A stretch of 64,000 bases of DNA from the NCBI GenBank assembly GCA_018398805.1, contig JAGFBZ010000374.1, positions 146,501 to 210,500 of the forward strand. Reading direction: 5' to 3'. Below, piece by piece: positions 43,731 through 55,712 of this stretch; the first letter of the stretch is position 1, and each line of letters starts with the position of its first letter. The notes under the pieces were generated by a model. The model saw only the letters and a program-made list of their open reading frames with translations, was not told the DNA's origin and did not search any database. Position numbers and translations under genes: made by a program. The DNA is from Hirundichthys speculiger. Its lineage: Eukaryota; Chordata; Actinopteri; Beloniformes; Exocoetidae.

Positions 43731-44190
43731 CACTGTTGCCAGATGTTGAAAATTTAATTATTGTACAGAGACCTCAAAATTATCGTATTTTAGCCCAAAC
43801 TATCGTACAACTAAATCCAACCATGACGCAGCTAAGATTACATGCGCTCTGGCTGTGCCTGGTCTTTATTGTAGTGATAGGAGTTGTCACAGCCTTCTTC
43901 CTCACATTAGCATTATAGCAGTTGGCCTCCCGCTTTTGGCGCACTATCGCCACCTTTCCATTCACGCTCACAAGTGACACTACATGAACACATTTCACTT
44001 CCTATAGCAAATTCACAATCAAAGTATCCCATCATTTTGTTGCTTAAAGCTTTTAATCTGAAATAGCTAAACAGGGATTTCATGGAAAGGTCAGGAAAGG
44101 TTTTTTTTTTCTTCAATTATTGATTGTACATTGTACAAAGGGCTAAATTATTGTACAAATCCGATAATTATCGTACATCTGGCAACACTG
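43731..44190. mobile_element. hAT MITE with CASTGTTGCCAGATGT termini
   Basis: Termini CACTGTTGCCAGATGTTGAA and TATCGTACATCTGGCAACACTG (last 22 bases inverted), with perfect TSD GCTTCAGA (43723-43730, 44191-44198). The 460-bp interior contains TTATTGTAC repeats and no transposase. Confidence 0.92.
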
Positions 44191-44198
44191 GCTTCAGA

Positions 44199-47100
44199 TT
44201 TTGCAGAGTCAACAGGAAAGGGTAACACATGAACGGGTCGGCAAAAAAAAACAAAAAAAACCTCACACGACCTCAACAGATGCCCCGCTCCATAGTTACT
44301 TAAACGTTGAAAACCAAAACATATCTTACAGCGAGTTCACCAACGCAGCATCAAATCTGCCATCTGTAAATAATTAGATTTTTTTTTTTTTTTAAAAAAA
44401 GGAAGAAAACTGACAAAAATCCTTTCTATTGGCGTGACTGAACAGTCAATCTAAATGCGTGTTAATCCATCTGACGCAAGTCCAAACAAGGCGGACAACA
44501 GTGGGCAAGATGAAGACAGATATTAAAAGCTTTCCAACCAGAAAGTATTTCACCGACAACTCAAAGCCAAACTGGTTAAGTGAATAAAGAATGAAGTCAA
44601 ACAAGAACTTCCAGAGGTATTTCTTCCTTAGCATTGTCTGTCTGATCAATGACACAGTTGCTTTCACTTACAAATGGGGAAATAAATACCAACATTAAAG
44701 AAACACAGTAATAACAACTGTACCAGACTGGACTGAATCAATCCAAAGTGCAAGCACGGTAAGTGATCACGAAAGCTGTCGTTACTGGAGGTTTAGCGTT
44801 CATCAATCTGTTCCTCCATCAACAAACACGTTTCACTTTTCCGTCCCTGATAAAGTCGAGCACGGCAGTGACCCGACAAGCTTTCCAAGTCGGGGCTGCT
44901 GTACTGGTGCGCGTTAACTGCTGACGTACCACAAGCGGCAGCGTCGTTGCAGTTACACGCAGTTTCACATTTCTTGCACACTAATTAGTGGCTAACCCCC
45001 CCCGCCGCTGGATGGATGCGATGTATATTCGGTTACATCAGAAACAAAGACTTTCCACAGCCGCGGGGGACGCCGAACTCCTTGTGGGTACTAGCTTGTG
45101 CATCAGAGGGCTACTGGGGATAATGCGACCCCAAGCATCTACTGTACGGCGTCTTTCGTGTGCCAACGCGGAGCAAACAAAAGCTCCCACAGAAGATAAT
45201 CGTATTTGACAGGAGCGGCAGGGATACGCCGCAACATAAACGGTGTCAGAGGGTCAAAACAGCCTTGATTTCAACTGGGGATGTTGCGCAATATATAACG
45301 GCACATTTTTAAACGTTTTCCAATTTATTTTAGGGCTTACAATGCAATACGACAATGACACCCCCATCCGAGCCAGCTCGTGAACTTTGATACTTTGGTT
45401 TTAAATTAGAAAAGATGCGCCACCGCTGGAGCAATTTGTGGATATGGAGCGGCGCTACCGAGAACCAGCAGGCCCAGTCTGCGATGCGGGAAACCATGGA
45501 AACTGCGAGAAGACAACGTGATCAGTTTACAACGTCAAACAGAGGAACAACACATGACTGATGATAACGACTGAGACGAAGAAGCTGCTGGTTTATTCCT
45601 AACCAAGCCCCCATCCAGCAGTTTTTTTTATATTGCACATCTTTCTTCCCTGTGAGATTTAAAAAAAAAAAAAAAAAAGTTTCACAAAAAGTTTCTACAG
45701 AGGCAGTCACAAGACTGCCGGAAAAATCCACTATGGAGGGATGCAGTGACATCTAGTGGCGCGTTTTTCAAATTACAGTCAAAATGAATACGACAGCATA
45801 TGGTTGCTAAAAAAAAATTAAAAAAAAAAGGCAGAAGGCTCTAGAAAACGGCGTTTGGTTTCTCCCTTCAGTTGTTCCGTCGTAAGACGGCAGAAAAGGC
45901 GACTGGCGCATCGACGCTCGTGCCAGCGAAATGAAAAAAGAGCCGTCCCCATTTTCAGACAATCCTGCACAAATGAAAACATACTTACGCATATTATGTT
46001 GCATTTCTACCATTAGATCATCCCCGAATATTGCACACTGGAACTTTAAAACTGCCTTCAGTTTTATAGGTAACATTCATACTATTGGCGGCTCAATAAA
46101 TTAGCTCTGTGCCGCAGCGCTACCTTGGTAACTCTATAAATCTGACAGTCTGTGATGGATGCATCACTCATCAGTTCCAACCCTTTTAAATGATCTCAAC
46201 CCTAATGATGCCCTCTCACTTTCCTTAATTACTTCTCACATATCAGAGATTTTTTTTTTTCCAATTTAATCTAATTCTAAAAGGCCAATACGGTTTTTTA
46301 ACACTGCAGCGTGCATCTCTTCCTGAATAAAAGAATAAGCTGCCAGCGCTCTGTCAGAGGAGGAATCAGTCTTCAAGGAGCCATCAGCAGCCATTATGAG
46401 CAACAGAGGAGACGTGTGCACGGATTCTTAGCTTTATGATTGTTTTTGCTGGCGGGTGCTCAGACTTTACGCTGCTCTGCTCGCGGCGGAGTCGATGGAA
46501 ATGTTTGAACGTATCAGAGAGGCGGCGGGGGGGGGGGGGGGTCGCGACACAGCGCGGCGTTTGTTTTCTCAGACAGAAAGCGCTTAGGAAAGAAGAGCGA
46601 TCCTCAAAGCCAAAGTAAAGCTTCAGAGAGGGTGAACCTGTCCTCTCCGTGACCTCGGCCCGTAAAACAGGACCGTCAGCCAGAGCCCCCGCGCCGCTCC
46701 GCCGCTTCGCCTCTGGCACTCAGGTGGTCTCCTATAACTCACGCCGTCCCGCCCCGATACTTCACACTGAGACAACAGTCAAAAATATCCAGAACGAGCA
46801 GCGTGCTCCCCCTGAAATTTATGAACTGTAGTTAGCGGCGTGATTTACAGGATCACGGTGACCCCCGCGGCCCGACGGGTGACTTCTGAGATGGCGTATC
46901 CAGATGCCTGTCTGCCTCCTGCATAAGCTCTCAATATTCCACACCAAACACCGTGACCGGCAAAATAAAAATGAATTAGTGCTGTTATTCTTCTTGCATG
47001 TTCGAGAGAACGAGGGGTGATTGAGCTTTGGAAAGTGCTGCTTGACAGATGTTGGAAATGACTTTCCAGGATCCCTGATAGTCGTCTCTCCAGGGTTGCA

Positions 47101-47481
47101 TTCTGGGAACGGTTAACTGGACGGCTGCTAGCTCGCGCCGTGAAATACTCCTCGGGCTTCTGCTTATTTGCTCTGACGCAAATCACTTGCCGGAGACGGA
47201 CGTTAGTCCGCGCAGCAGATGTTCGAATGTGCCGACTTGCGTGCAGACGCGGAACGGCGGATGAAATCCCAAAGACGGGTTTATTTCTTTATTGCTTCTT
47301 TGAGCAACCTTGTAAAAACCAACAACGCTGAAATGTACATTCAAAAAGGACAACAAGCTTCTGAAGAACAGAGCCATTTATAAACTATAAAACGGTAGAA
47401 GTGTAAAAGGCTGTGACTGCAGTTACGGATACGGACATCATTTTACCTCACATATCCAGTTTGATTTGAAAAAATTAAATG
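44199..47481. other. Long non-repetitive intronic stretch, candidate conserved elements about 46090-46400 and 46850-47130
   Basis: Apart from A/T runs (44379-44400, 45660-45678, 46250-46260) and a G17 run (46526-46542), this 3.3 kb has no recognised element. Two blocks look conserved: one around CTAATGATGCCCTCTCACTT, another around ATGAATTAGTGCTGTTATTC. Reading frames there are short and unconvincing. Confidence 0.3.
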
Positions 47482-47483
47482 TA

Positions 47484-47849
47484 CACTCATGGAAAAAATT
47501 ATTAGACCACCCTTGTTTTCTTCAGTTTCTTGTTCATTTTAATGCTTGGTACAACTAAAGGTACATTTGTTTGGACAAACATAACGATAACCACAAAGAT
47601 TGCTCATAAGAGTTTTATTTAAGAGCTGATATCTTACCATTTTCCATGGTTTTCTTGATTATAACCTAAATCACTTAAGTTTTTACATCAATAGCTATGG
47701 CGTTGTACTGCCAAAAACACTGCTTTTATGCATTCAGTGTTTTCTTTTCTGTCTGTTTTAGTCACATGATGACGTTTAGTGGTACCAGGTATTAAAATGA
47801 ACAAGAAACTGAAGAAAAAATGGTGGTCTAATATTTTTTTCCATGACTG
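47484..47849. mobile_element. Tc1/mariner MITE copy C
   Basis: 366 bp, termini CACTCATGGAAAAAATTATT and TTTTTTTCCATGACTG, TA on both sides (47482-47483, 47850-47851). About 97% identical by eye to copy B. Its right flank is shared with copy B for about 175 bp. Confidence 0.92.
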
Positions 47850-48086
47850 TATATGTATGAAGAAATTGTCATTTAAATTTCTAAATGTTATTCTTAATTT
47901 TCACATTATTCTACAAAATAAACATGATTCATATAGCATTTCTACTAATAATTGTTTCTTTTTTTTAAAACCACATCGGATAAATTTATATCAAGCAATA
48001 AAGGTGACCAATCAGATGACTGGACATAATTTGATTGACAGCTAGCCATTGCTGTTATGATTTTAGCAGCTTACAACTATATTGAC

Positions 48087-48446
48087 TAGGGGTGAGTATT
48101 GGAGAGACCTCGCGATACGATATGTATCATGATACGATATTATCACGATATCGCGATATCACGATTAATATCAAATTAAAAGTAGAGGTGAAAAATCAAG
48201 TTGCTGTATATGTTCATCAGATGATATTGATCATTCAGAGGACATATTGAGTCAAAACTATTTGCTTCAAAACGATCTATTTATTGTTTATTATTAGTGT
48301 TTTTGCACATTTAATAAATAAATGAAATAAAATAAAGAGAATAACATTTTCTTAAAAAATCGATATTAGAATCTGAAAAATCGATATTATATTGGGCGGC
48401 CAAAAATCGCGATATATTGCTATATCGATTTTTTTTCACACCCCTA
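48087..48446. mobile_element. hAT MITE, family delta copy 2
   Basis: 360 bp with termini TAGGGGTGAGTATTGGAGAG and TTTTTTTTCACACCCCTA, and TSD ATATTGAC/ATACTGAC (7 of 8; 48079-48086, 48447-48454). It is inverted relative to copy 1 at 10151-10512. Confidence 0.92.
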
Positions 48447-48454
48447 ATACTGAC

Positions 48455-50128
48455 CTCTGAGGTGTGAATGAAAACAGATCACGGTCACATTTTAAAGAGA
48501 ATATGTTTCCTTGAACCATCAGACCACCGTGAGTTGCTGTGGTTGGTCTTCACGCCACCACTGGAGCAACGTTAGAGACCAGCGGTCCCTCCGGTGGGAG
48601 GATTTTCTGCAGGTCCCAGCACAGTTCCAACTGGAAGGGTCCTGAGATGATCCTAGCGAGCCGCTTGGCTCCGCCTCGTACAAGCCGATGCTCGGCTGAA
48701 GCCCGGCGAGCCTTCAGCCGAGCCGGGGCAACAGCGCCGCGTCGGACCGGCAACCCCGCATGGCTAACGAGCCAAAACGCTCATCGGAAATCTTTTCAGG
48801 GCTCTTCAAAGCGGAATTACGCAAGAACCTTGCCGGTTATCTTCAAATCACAAAGATATGCATGTAGGTTAAAAATATAAAAGACTTGAAGTTAAGTTGG
48901 AATCAAGCTGGTGAAGAACCCAGAAGCCCAAAGTGCAGATGTTCATCACAAAAGTCAACGAGGGACACATAAGAGCTAAAGTCAAGATGAAAAGTTAATA
49001 AACTCCAGATAAAACTGAGCCACAACGCTCATACTACTGATGAGTAAGACCGCTAAAGGCTTGAGTAATTAGACAACTATTCAATTACTGGAAACCAGGT
49101 CACAGCCTCTTCACATTGGCCATCAGTCATCTGGCTCGTACTGGAAATCATCTGTGCAAGCTAAACTTAATTTTTTTTTGTTTTTTTGGGGGGGGTTTTG
49201 CTTCGTTTTTGGGGGAGTAAATACGTTGTCCCTAAACATGCAGCTTAAGTTTTTAAAGTTAAATTAGAATTTTTCAAACTTTTTTCATTTACAGCTCACT
49301 GGGTCTCCCTGTGGGTTGACTACTTCTATCACATTGTCCAACATTGCTCTTGTCTGGTCTCTTACTCTGTAACTCTTTTGTTTTCCGTCACCACTGTGGA
49401 AACGTCATCGTTCTTCATTGTTCGTCTGTGACATAGTGATCACCAAGTCGTCACAAGAGACACCTGAGACGGGAGTCAAAGATACTTTAGCTGTTTTTTT
49501 TCTGGTGGAACTGACGAACCACAACAGCTGGATTACACCTCCTTAGAAGGAAGCAAAGATTGAATAAATAAATGTAACTGAAACTGATATATGATAAAAG
49601 TACCTTTGTTCTGATTTAAACGGAAGATGACTCACTTACACAAGTGAGTGGATGCTGTTACAAATTTGTAACAATTACAAACCACCCCTGCACCACTACC
49701 GACAGTTTGTATGGCGTGTTTGTAGTGATGACCCTTCCAACCAAGCCTTACTTGTTCAGTCTTTTTCTAATTGCACTGTCAAGAATTTCACATTTGACGT
49801 GCCAACTGAAGCCTGAAACTGCCTACCCTACCTTTAAGTGTTTCTCTCTATGGCGTCGCCACCTTATCCCAACATGGTCACCGCAGGCTCCAACAAAAGC
49901 CACAGTGGTGAGTAGACTCAAGCCAAGATCTTGAGGCTACAAAGTTGGTTTACGAACCACTGGGTGGTATCACAGATCCTTTGAGGATCTTTGTCATAAC
50001 TGATGCTCTGAGATAATTTATTTTGGTTGCTCATCCATTGATCGTCCGTGGCCACTATCACCAAAAACCAGACCAAGTGACTTTCTGCCTCGGCCCAGTT
50101 GGACAAATGCATCTCACCAGGACGCGCA
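48455..50128. other. Unassigned intronic sequence
   Basis: A GC-richer segment at 48530-48800 has open frames on both strands without recognisable domain. T and G runs lie near 49170-49195. No gene is called. Confidence 0.35.
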
Positions 50129-50136
50129 TCAACAAC

Positions 50137-51132
50137 TAGGGGTGCACGATAACTATCGGGCCGATAACAGGAAATTATGACGTCATCCCGATAAGTCCGA
50201 TATCACGACGAATAGCCCCGATAACATATATATTTTTGTCAACACAGCAGTGCCTCGCTCCCTCTGAGTCTTGAATGACCGACAGTGAATGTTATGTTCA
50301 AGTGGCGTCGGCATAATTAGAAAAACGATTACTCAGTAAGGAAAATCAAGAATACCCCCTCATGCCAGAAAACAACTCGTTAACTCAGTCATAATTTTGT
50401 TAGTTGCTGACTTGCGATTGCGGAGCTTCGTTAAAGTTTCAGAAGAAGATAGTTGGCTGGTTATTTTTGACGAATGCTCCAAGCGAATTCTACGTGGAGG
50501 GAAGCACAAGCACAAGCTTTAATACATCAAACCCGATCAACCACCTGAAACATAACCATCGCTTCCATGGAGTTTTGAAATTGTGCTAACGTGAGCTAAC
50601 GTGTGCTAACGTGAGCTAACGCTAACATGAGCAAGCCAGCAGCAAGTCTCCCCTCCCCTCTACCGTCCTCTCCCTTATCTCTCATCTAAAGCTTCCATGA
50701 GATAAAAAAATAAACTACTGAATCTCATTTACTTTAATTACCACCGCTAAGGAGCGTTTGCCAGCGTTTATCTGTCTGTCTGTTTGTCTGTGTTCAACAT
50801 AACTCAAAAGGTTATGGATGCATGTATTTCCATCAGTTCAAGGAGCCTTTATTTTTTATATCAGTCAGTAATGAACCTTATTTAAGTTGATATGAGATAT
50901 CAAATAGGTTTGTTTGATAGCTTCATGAAAATGTTTGAAAGGCTTGCCAATAGTTTTTCAATGGAAAAAATAAATATCTGTTCATTTAAAGAGTCAAAAC
51001 TGTTTTTGATTTTGTTCATAGTATTGATGTAATGATCTTAGGTATATGTGTGTGTTATCGGTTATCGATATCGGCCTTTAGGAGCTGAAAGTTATCAGTA
51101 TCGGTTTAAAAAACAGTTATTGTGCATCCCTA
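50137..51132 (+). mobile_element. hAT element, family epsilon copy 3, with BED remnant
   Basis: The 996-bp element has termini TAGGGGTGCACGATAACTAT and ACAGTTATTGTGCATCCCTA and a perfect TSD TCAACAAC (50129-50136, 51133-51140). Compared with copy 2 it lacks several internal stretches. Confidence 0.94.
50428..50589 (+). pseudogene. BED zinc-finger remnant of hAT epsilon copy 3
   Basis: Translation gives EGSTSTSFNTSNPINHLKHN and HRFHGVLKLC then TGA, the C-terminal half of the BED finger. The first half (the C-x2-C part, at the position of ICDKCSK in copy 2) is in another frame and its first Cys codon is changed (TTTTTGACGAATGCTCC). The finger is therefore broken. Confidence 0.7.
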
Positions 51133-51140
51133 TCAACAAC

Positions 51141-52513
51141 AATGAAGAATCACAGCAGAGGCAACAAAGGAAAGTAATGATGGAACAAAACCTGAGTCAG
51201 CAACTGAGGAGGAGACATAACAAAAGCACATTTTAGGCAGTAAAACTCAAGCTCCACTGCCTACAGGGGGAGCCAAAACCCTACATACTGTAAAAGCCCT
51301 TTGTGCTGCTTTAAAGAGTCTACAATGTTGAAATAAAGGGAACCGTCCCAGTGTTTCCAAAAACAAGATGCATACCTTGTCACAAGGCTGGGTCCTCTAA
51401 AATCAAAATCACGATTGATTTAATATTTTTTTTCAATTATGATAAAAGAGTGATTGTTTCTCCTCTTTTTTTCATCTTTTGCCCTCACAGAAGACTAGGA
51501 CATTCCCCTAATGAAAGATTGCACGTGTTTGCACATAAAATACGCATAAAGACACATAAAAGCACCTCAATATCACAAGAACACGGATGCATTAAAACCC
51601 CCACAGGACCAGCGAGTCCAGAATCAACAATATCAGACAGGATCTCTGGAAGACTTGAGTCTTTGGAAAACCACAGCGGGAAACCTGAACCTGGAGCCTG
51701 AAGGGAAGGGCTGTTAGTTAAAGGGAGGATGGGCACGCTACCCGTCTGAAAGAAGAGCTCAGACAAGCAAATAGACTCAACACAAGATGGTCCATTATGT
51801 AATAGGACACAAACAAACAGGTGAGATGTTTAGGGTCATTTACTAAATATTTCATGCAGCTGAAATAATGTAAATAACTGACATAGGCAAGATTACGTCA
51901 GCTGCAGCAGGGGTGTGCGATATAATGATATCAGAGCGTGAACAGATAGAAACAGTCCACCATCTCCTCAAACAAAGAGACCGTCAGATCGTGCTCATTC
52001 TATCCGTTGCAGCTCTACGTCTATACACGCCACAGAACTGCAACGTTCTCGTTGTTTCATTTTACACAGCGGTAAGCTGCGACGTTTGCACGGAGGAGGT
52101 TCTCACCTCGGACGGCAACCACAACAAATCTTTTCAACCATCTTCAAGAGACAGCACCCTAGAAGGACACAACAGATGCGGTTCCCATCAAAACGGGAGA
52201 CCGATCGGGTTGCCCAGCTGCTGAGAGTCCAAACACGGCCATTCCTCGCCGGTACCACGAACGTCGCGCTCAAATGGAAAGCAAACGTCAAAAGACCCAG
52301 TTTTCTTTTTACAACAACATGTGATCTGAGTCCAACGACACAAAAGGAAGGTCTGCATCGCGACTCTTCAAACTACGTACGTTGATGGCACAACATCTGT
52401 CTGCAGGAAGGTGGTCAGTGGTCTTGGCTAAAGCCCAAACAGAACTGAAAGTCCCTCAAAAACTCGTCGCCAAGTCAGCAACTCCATAGGGCTCTAGCCC
52501 TGCAACTGAAAGG
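51141..52513. other. Unassigned intronic sequence
   Basis: Non-repetitive A-rich sequence with no recognised exon or element. A GGGGTGTGCGATATAATGAT string at 51910 may be a hAT terminus fragment but has no partner. Confidence 0.35.
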
Positions 52514-52987
52514 GTGAACCGTTGGAAGTGGAGGTTACTTATGGGAGTGGGCGTCAACCGTTGGGAGTGGGCGTCAACCGTTGGGAGTGGGCGTCAACCG
52601 TTGGGAGTGGACGTCAACCGTTGGGAGTGGACGTCAACCGTTGGGAGTGAAGGTTAACCGTTGGGAGTGGGCGTCAACCGTTGGGAGTGGGCGTCAACCG
52701 TTGGGAGTGGGCGTCAACCATTGGGAGTGGGCGTCAACCGTTGGGAGTGAAGGTTAACTTTTGGGAGTGGGCATCAACCGTTGGGAGAGGGCATCAACCG
52801 TTGGGAGCGGGCATCAACCGTTGGGAGTGGAGGTTAACTTTTGGGAGTTGGCGTCAACTGTTGGGAGTAGAGGTTAACTGTTGGAAGTGGGCATCAACCG
52901 TTGGGAGTAAAGGTTAACTGTTGGGAGTGGGCGTCAACCGTTGGGAGTGGGCATCAACCGTTGGGAGTGGCCATTACCTGTTGGAAG
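52514..52987. repeat. 20-bp minisatellite (TTGGGAGTGGGCGTCAACCG)n
   Basis: About 23 copies of a 20-bp unit with variants GGACGTCAACCG, AAGGTTAACCG and GGCATCAACCG. The plus-strand frames through it (Trp/Glu/Gly/Val-rich) cycle through three registers every 60 bp and are not genes. A few bases of the array (54762-54770) reappear beyond the hAT element that interrupts it. Confidence 0.97.
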
Positions 52988-53155
52988 TAGGGATGCACCG
53001 AAAATTCGGCCACCGAAAATTTTCGGCCGAAAATGGCCCAAAAGTGCATTTTCGGTTTTCGGCCGAAAGACTTTTATCACCGAAAAAACACGGCCGAAAC
53101 AGGATGTTGTGATGACGAACAAAAACCGTGGCCAGCACGCTTGTCTGGGGCCAAC

Positions 53156-53575
53156 ATGTCTGTGGTGTGGACGTATTTCAATATATCTGAGAAAGACCCA
53201 CTGATAGCGATTTGTAAAACATGTAACGCTGAAATTTCAAGAGGGGGTGAATCTGCAACGAGTTTCTCCACGTCGGGTTTGATTTATCACCTGAAATCCA
53301 AACATTTCCATCGCCATTCTGAATATGAGAAGGCGGCGGCACAGAAAAGGAAAATCCCTCCGAGCGCACCCACTCCGTCTGTGGCGGACGTATTTGAAAA
53401 GGCAAGAAAGTTTTCCAGTGATGGTGCCAAGGCAAAGGGCATTACACAAAAAATAATGGAATTCATTGCCTTAGATGATCAGCCGTTCTCTGTTGTAGAG
53501 GATGTGGGATTTCGTAGGCTGATCGAGCACATTGAGCCCCGTTATTCCATACCGAGCAGACGTGTGTTTACCTGA
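53156..53575 (+). CDS. BED zinc-finger N-terminal fragment of a hAT (ZBED-like) transposase
   Basis: A clean 139-codon frame starts at ATG 53156 (MSVVWTYFNISEKDPLIAIC). The BED finger is complete: W5 and F8 of the aromatic motif, then C20-x2-C23 and H45-x4-H50 (HLKSKH). Then comes a linker AAAQKRKIPPSAPTPSVADV and the start of the hAT catalytic region (ITQKIMEFIALDDQPFSVVE, DVGFRRLIEHIEPRYSIPSR, RVFT). It ends at a TGA that lies in the TSD of the nested hAT, so the stop existed before that insertion and marks an internal deletion joining codon 139 to the 3' UTR. The upstream frame to 53033 is TIR sequence. It could still bind its own ends, but no transposition is possible. Confidence 0.75.
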   Translation: MSVVWTYFNISEKDPLIAICKTCNAEISRGGESATSFSTSGLIYHLKSKHFHRHSEYEKAAAQKRKIPPSAPTPSVADVFEKARKFSSDGAKAKGITQKIMEFIALDDQPFSVVEDVGFRRLIEHIEPRYSIPSRRVFT

Positions 53576-53577
53576 GC

Positions 53578-54268
53578 CATAGTCGGAAATCCCAGGGGGG
53601 ACACAGGAGACGTGTCCCCCCCTTCCACATAGTTGTCCCCCCCAAAAAATCGTTGTAAGCACACAAAAACAATTGAATAATAATATAGTCATGTTCAATA
53701 AAAAGTACAACACAAGCGCTGCAAATTATAAACGTAAAAAGCCTTTTTTTTTTAAAAATTGTTGAAACATTGCGACCCCCCCTAATTCTCAAAGTGGTTT
53801 AGTCCACGTGCTGTTTCTAACGGGCGGGGCTACCAGCAGCTCCGTGTGTCAGAGAGTGTGTCATTTAAACGTGGAAGGGATTTTTTAATTGTATTTTATT
53901 TTTGCATTTTTAAGTTGCCATATTTAATGGCGTAGTTGTAATATGTTGTTGTATTTTGTTTGTCAAAATACAACACTACAATATAATAATACCACCTAAT
54001 ACCATTGTTGATTTTTCAGTTTGAACATTGAAAAACCTGTATACGGGTAGAATATGCACTGATACACAACAATGCTACAAACTACTATTATTACTTTTTC
54101 TAACATTCAACAGGCTGTGGGTTCAACCCTGCAAGGCAAGTTCCAAAGAGCAGGAGAGAGAGAGAGAGAGGGAGAGAGCATTTTTTTTCATGTCCCCCCC
54201 AGGAATTACTCTCTGAAATTTTACTGTTTATTTCCCCCCCCCCAAATGAAATGGGATTTTCGCCCCTG
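53578..54268. mobile_element. hAT element (CA..GTCGGAAATCCCA termini) nested in the zeta element
   Basis: 691 bp with imperfect inverted termini CATAGTCGGAAATCCCA and TGGGATTTTCGCCCCTG, and a perfect 8-bp TSD ACCTGAGC (53570-53577, 54269-54276). Subterminal runs of C/G (GTGTCCCCCCC, ATGTCCCCCCC) and a (GAGA)n tract at 54146-54177 lie inside. No transposase. Confidence 0.9.
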
Positions 54269-54770
54269 ACCTGAGCTGTTTAATGTTGTTGCAGCTCACG
54301 TCCATGAGCTTATAGCTGCAGATATTTTTGTTGTAGTCCTACAGAGAATTTTTTTAAAATGCACTTGACTTAAATGCACTGTGTTTTTATGAGAGAACAT
54401 TTTTACAATCTTTCAGCAGGCCAGTCAGCCTGTATTATTATTTAATGTACACCTGAGTGGGGTCAAGTTAAACATTTTATTTTGAATTTTGTTTTATATT
54501 GTGCATTGTTGTAATGTCAGTGCTAATAAATATTTTCATAATTTTGCAATTAATTTATTCTTTGTAGCATCAATATTAATTTATGCAATGGTAATGCCTT
54601 GATTTTAGTGAGGTTAGTACACAGTCATAGCCATGAATGCAATGGTACTAATAATTGGCATAATAATTTATTTCGGCGTTTCGGTTTTCGGCTTTCGGCC
54701 TTGGTTTCTTCATTTTCGGTTTTCGGTTTCGGCCAAGAATTTTCATTTCGGTGCATCCCTAGTTGGAAGT

Positions 54771-55712
54771 GTGCGATTCAAATTTGGGTCTTTTATCTTA
54801 TGAATCACTCTTTCTGCTCGTGCAGCTTTCTTGCCAACAATTTAGCTGCTTTTGGGCCTATTTCATAGCATGATTGTTTCAGATATCGTGCTTTAATTTC
54901 TTCTTCTTGCTGTAAGAGTTCACTTATTTCATATCTGGTTTCTTTCAGCTTTTGTTGTTTTTCATGGTCTGGTTGTATTTTATGGCTAATTTCTGTTGTC
55001 TTCAGTTCTGTAAGGAGGGATTGGTAATATGCCTTAAGGGTGTCCCAAAGCATTATTAGATCTGTTTCACCATTGTCATTATCTTGAAAGTAATTATCTA
55101 TTTCTGTTTGGGTCTGATTAGTTATGGTCTCATTGATTAATATTCCTATATCGAGTTGGCACAAAGTGTCTCTTCTTCTGACTTGTAGACAGACTGTTAA
55201 ATATAAAGCACTGTGGTCAGGCACATCAGTCACACCTATTTCACATTTCTTGATTCTATCTCTGTCTACTTCTTTTGCACAAAAAAAATAGTCTATTCTG
55301 GAGTAAACAGAATGCGTTGCCGAGTAGCGACCATAATCTTTTTCGAAATCAAACAAAGATTTAAAGCAGCCCCTATCTGCTTCTGGTGGTGCGTATACAT
55401 TTACCAGTGTTACTGCTGTCTGTTCAATTCTCCCCTTTACTATAATATACCGCCCGTCCTTATCCTTTATTTCCTTAATGCATTCAAATGACAGTGAGTT
55501 TGATACCAAGATTGCTACACCCCTCTGGCGTGAATTAGTATAAAAATTCATAGTACGATTTTCTAAATCCAAACCTTTTCAGTTTCTCATGGTCACGTTT
55601 CAACAAGTGAGTTTCCTGTAGAAAGCATATTTGTTAGTTTTCTCACTACCTTAGCTCGTTTCCTAGACCATTTACATTCAAAGTTATCATCTTTAATTCC
55701 TGGGGTTTACTT
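54771..55712 (-). pseudogene. L1-type LINE fragment: ORF2 endonuclease N-terminus with internal deletion
   Basis: On the minus strand the reading starts near 55705 (MITLNVNGLGNE, the canonical APE-endonuclease start) and passes eroded QETHL and GFRK-like sequence. It then runs as a 255-codon frame from 55572: GVAILVSNSLSFECIKEIKD, GRYIIVKG, VTLVNVYAPPEADRGCFKSL, a deletion, then SATHSVYSRIDYFFC, DVPDHSALYLTV (the SDH endonuclease motif), and the linker down to KAAKLLARKLHEQKE. The central endonuclease part with the Asp/Asn metal ligands is missing and no reverse transcriptase follows. Frame shifts lie at both ends. Confidence 0.85.

Larger units (their letters stand above)
52988..54761 (+). 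mobile_element. hAT element, family zeta, BED-only, inserted in the 20-bp minisatellite
   Basis: 1774 bp including a 691-bp nested hAT. Termini TAGGGATGCACCGAAA are perfect for 16 bp on both ends, followed by TTCGG-rich subterminal repeats. The 8-bp TSD GTTGGAAG is perfect (52980-52987, 54762-54769) and is itself minisatellite sequence. It retains the first ~139 codons of the transposase and the 3' untranslated part; the catalytic region is deleted. Confidence 0.95.

Noticed and set aside
48539..48880. Overlapping frames on both strands in a GC-rich interval.
   Set aside because: No recognised motif. Could be a repeat fragment but cannot be supported.
52681..53112. Trp/Gly/Val-rich repeat protein in the 20-bp minisatellite.
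   Set aside because: Frame cycles through three registers of a 20-bp unit; no start context and interrupted by a transposon.
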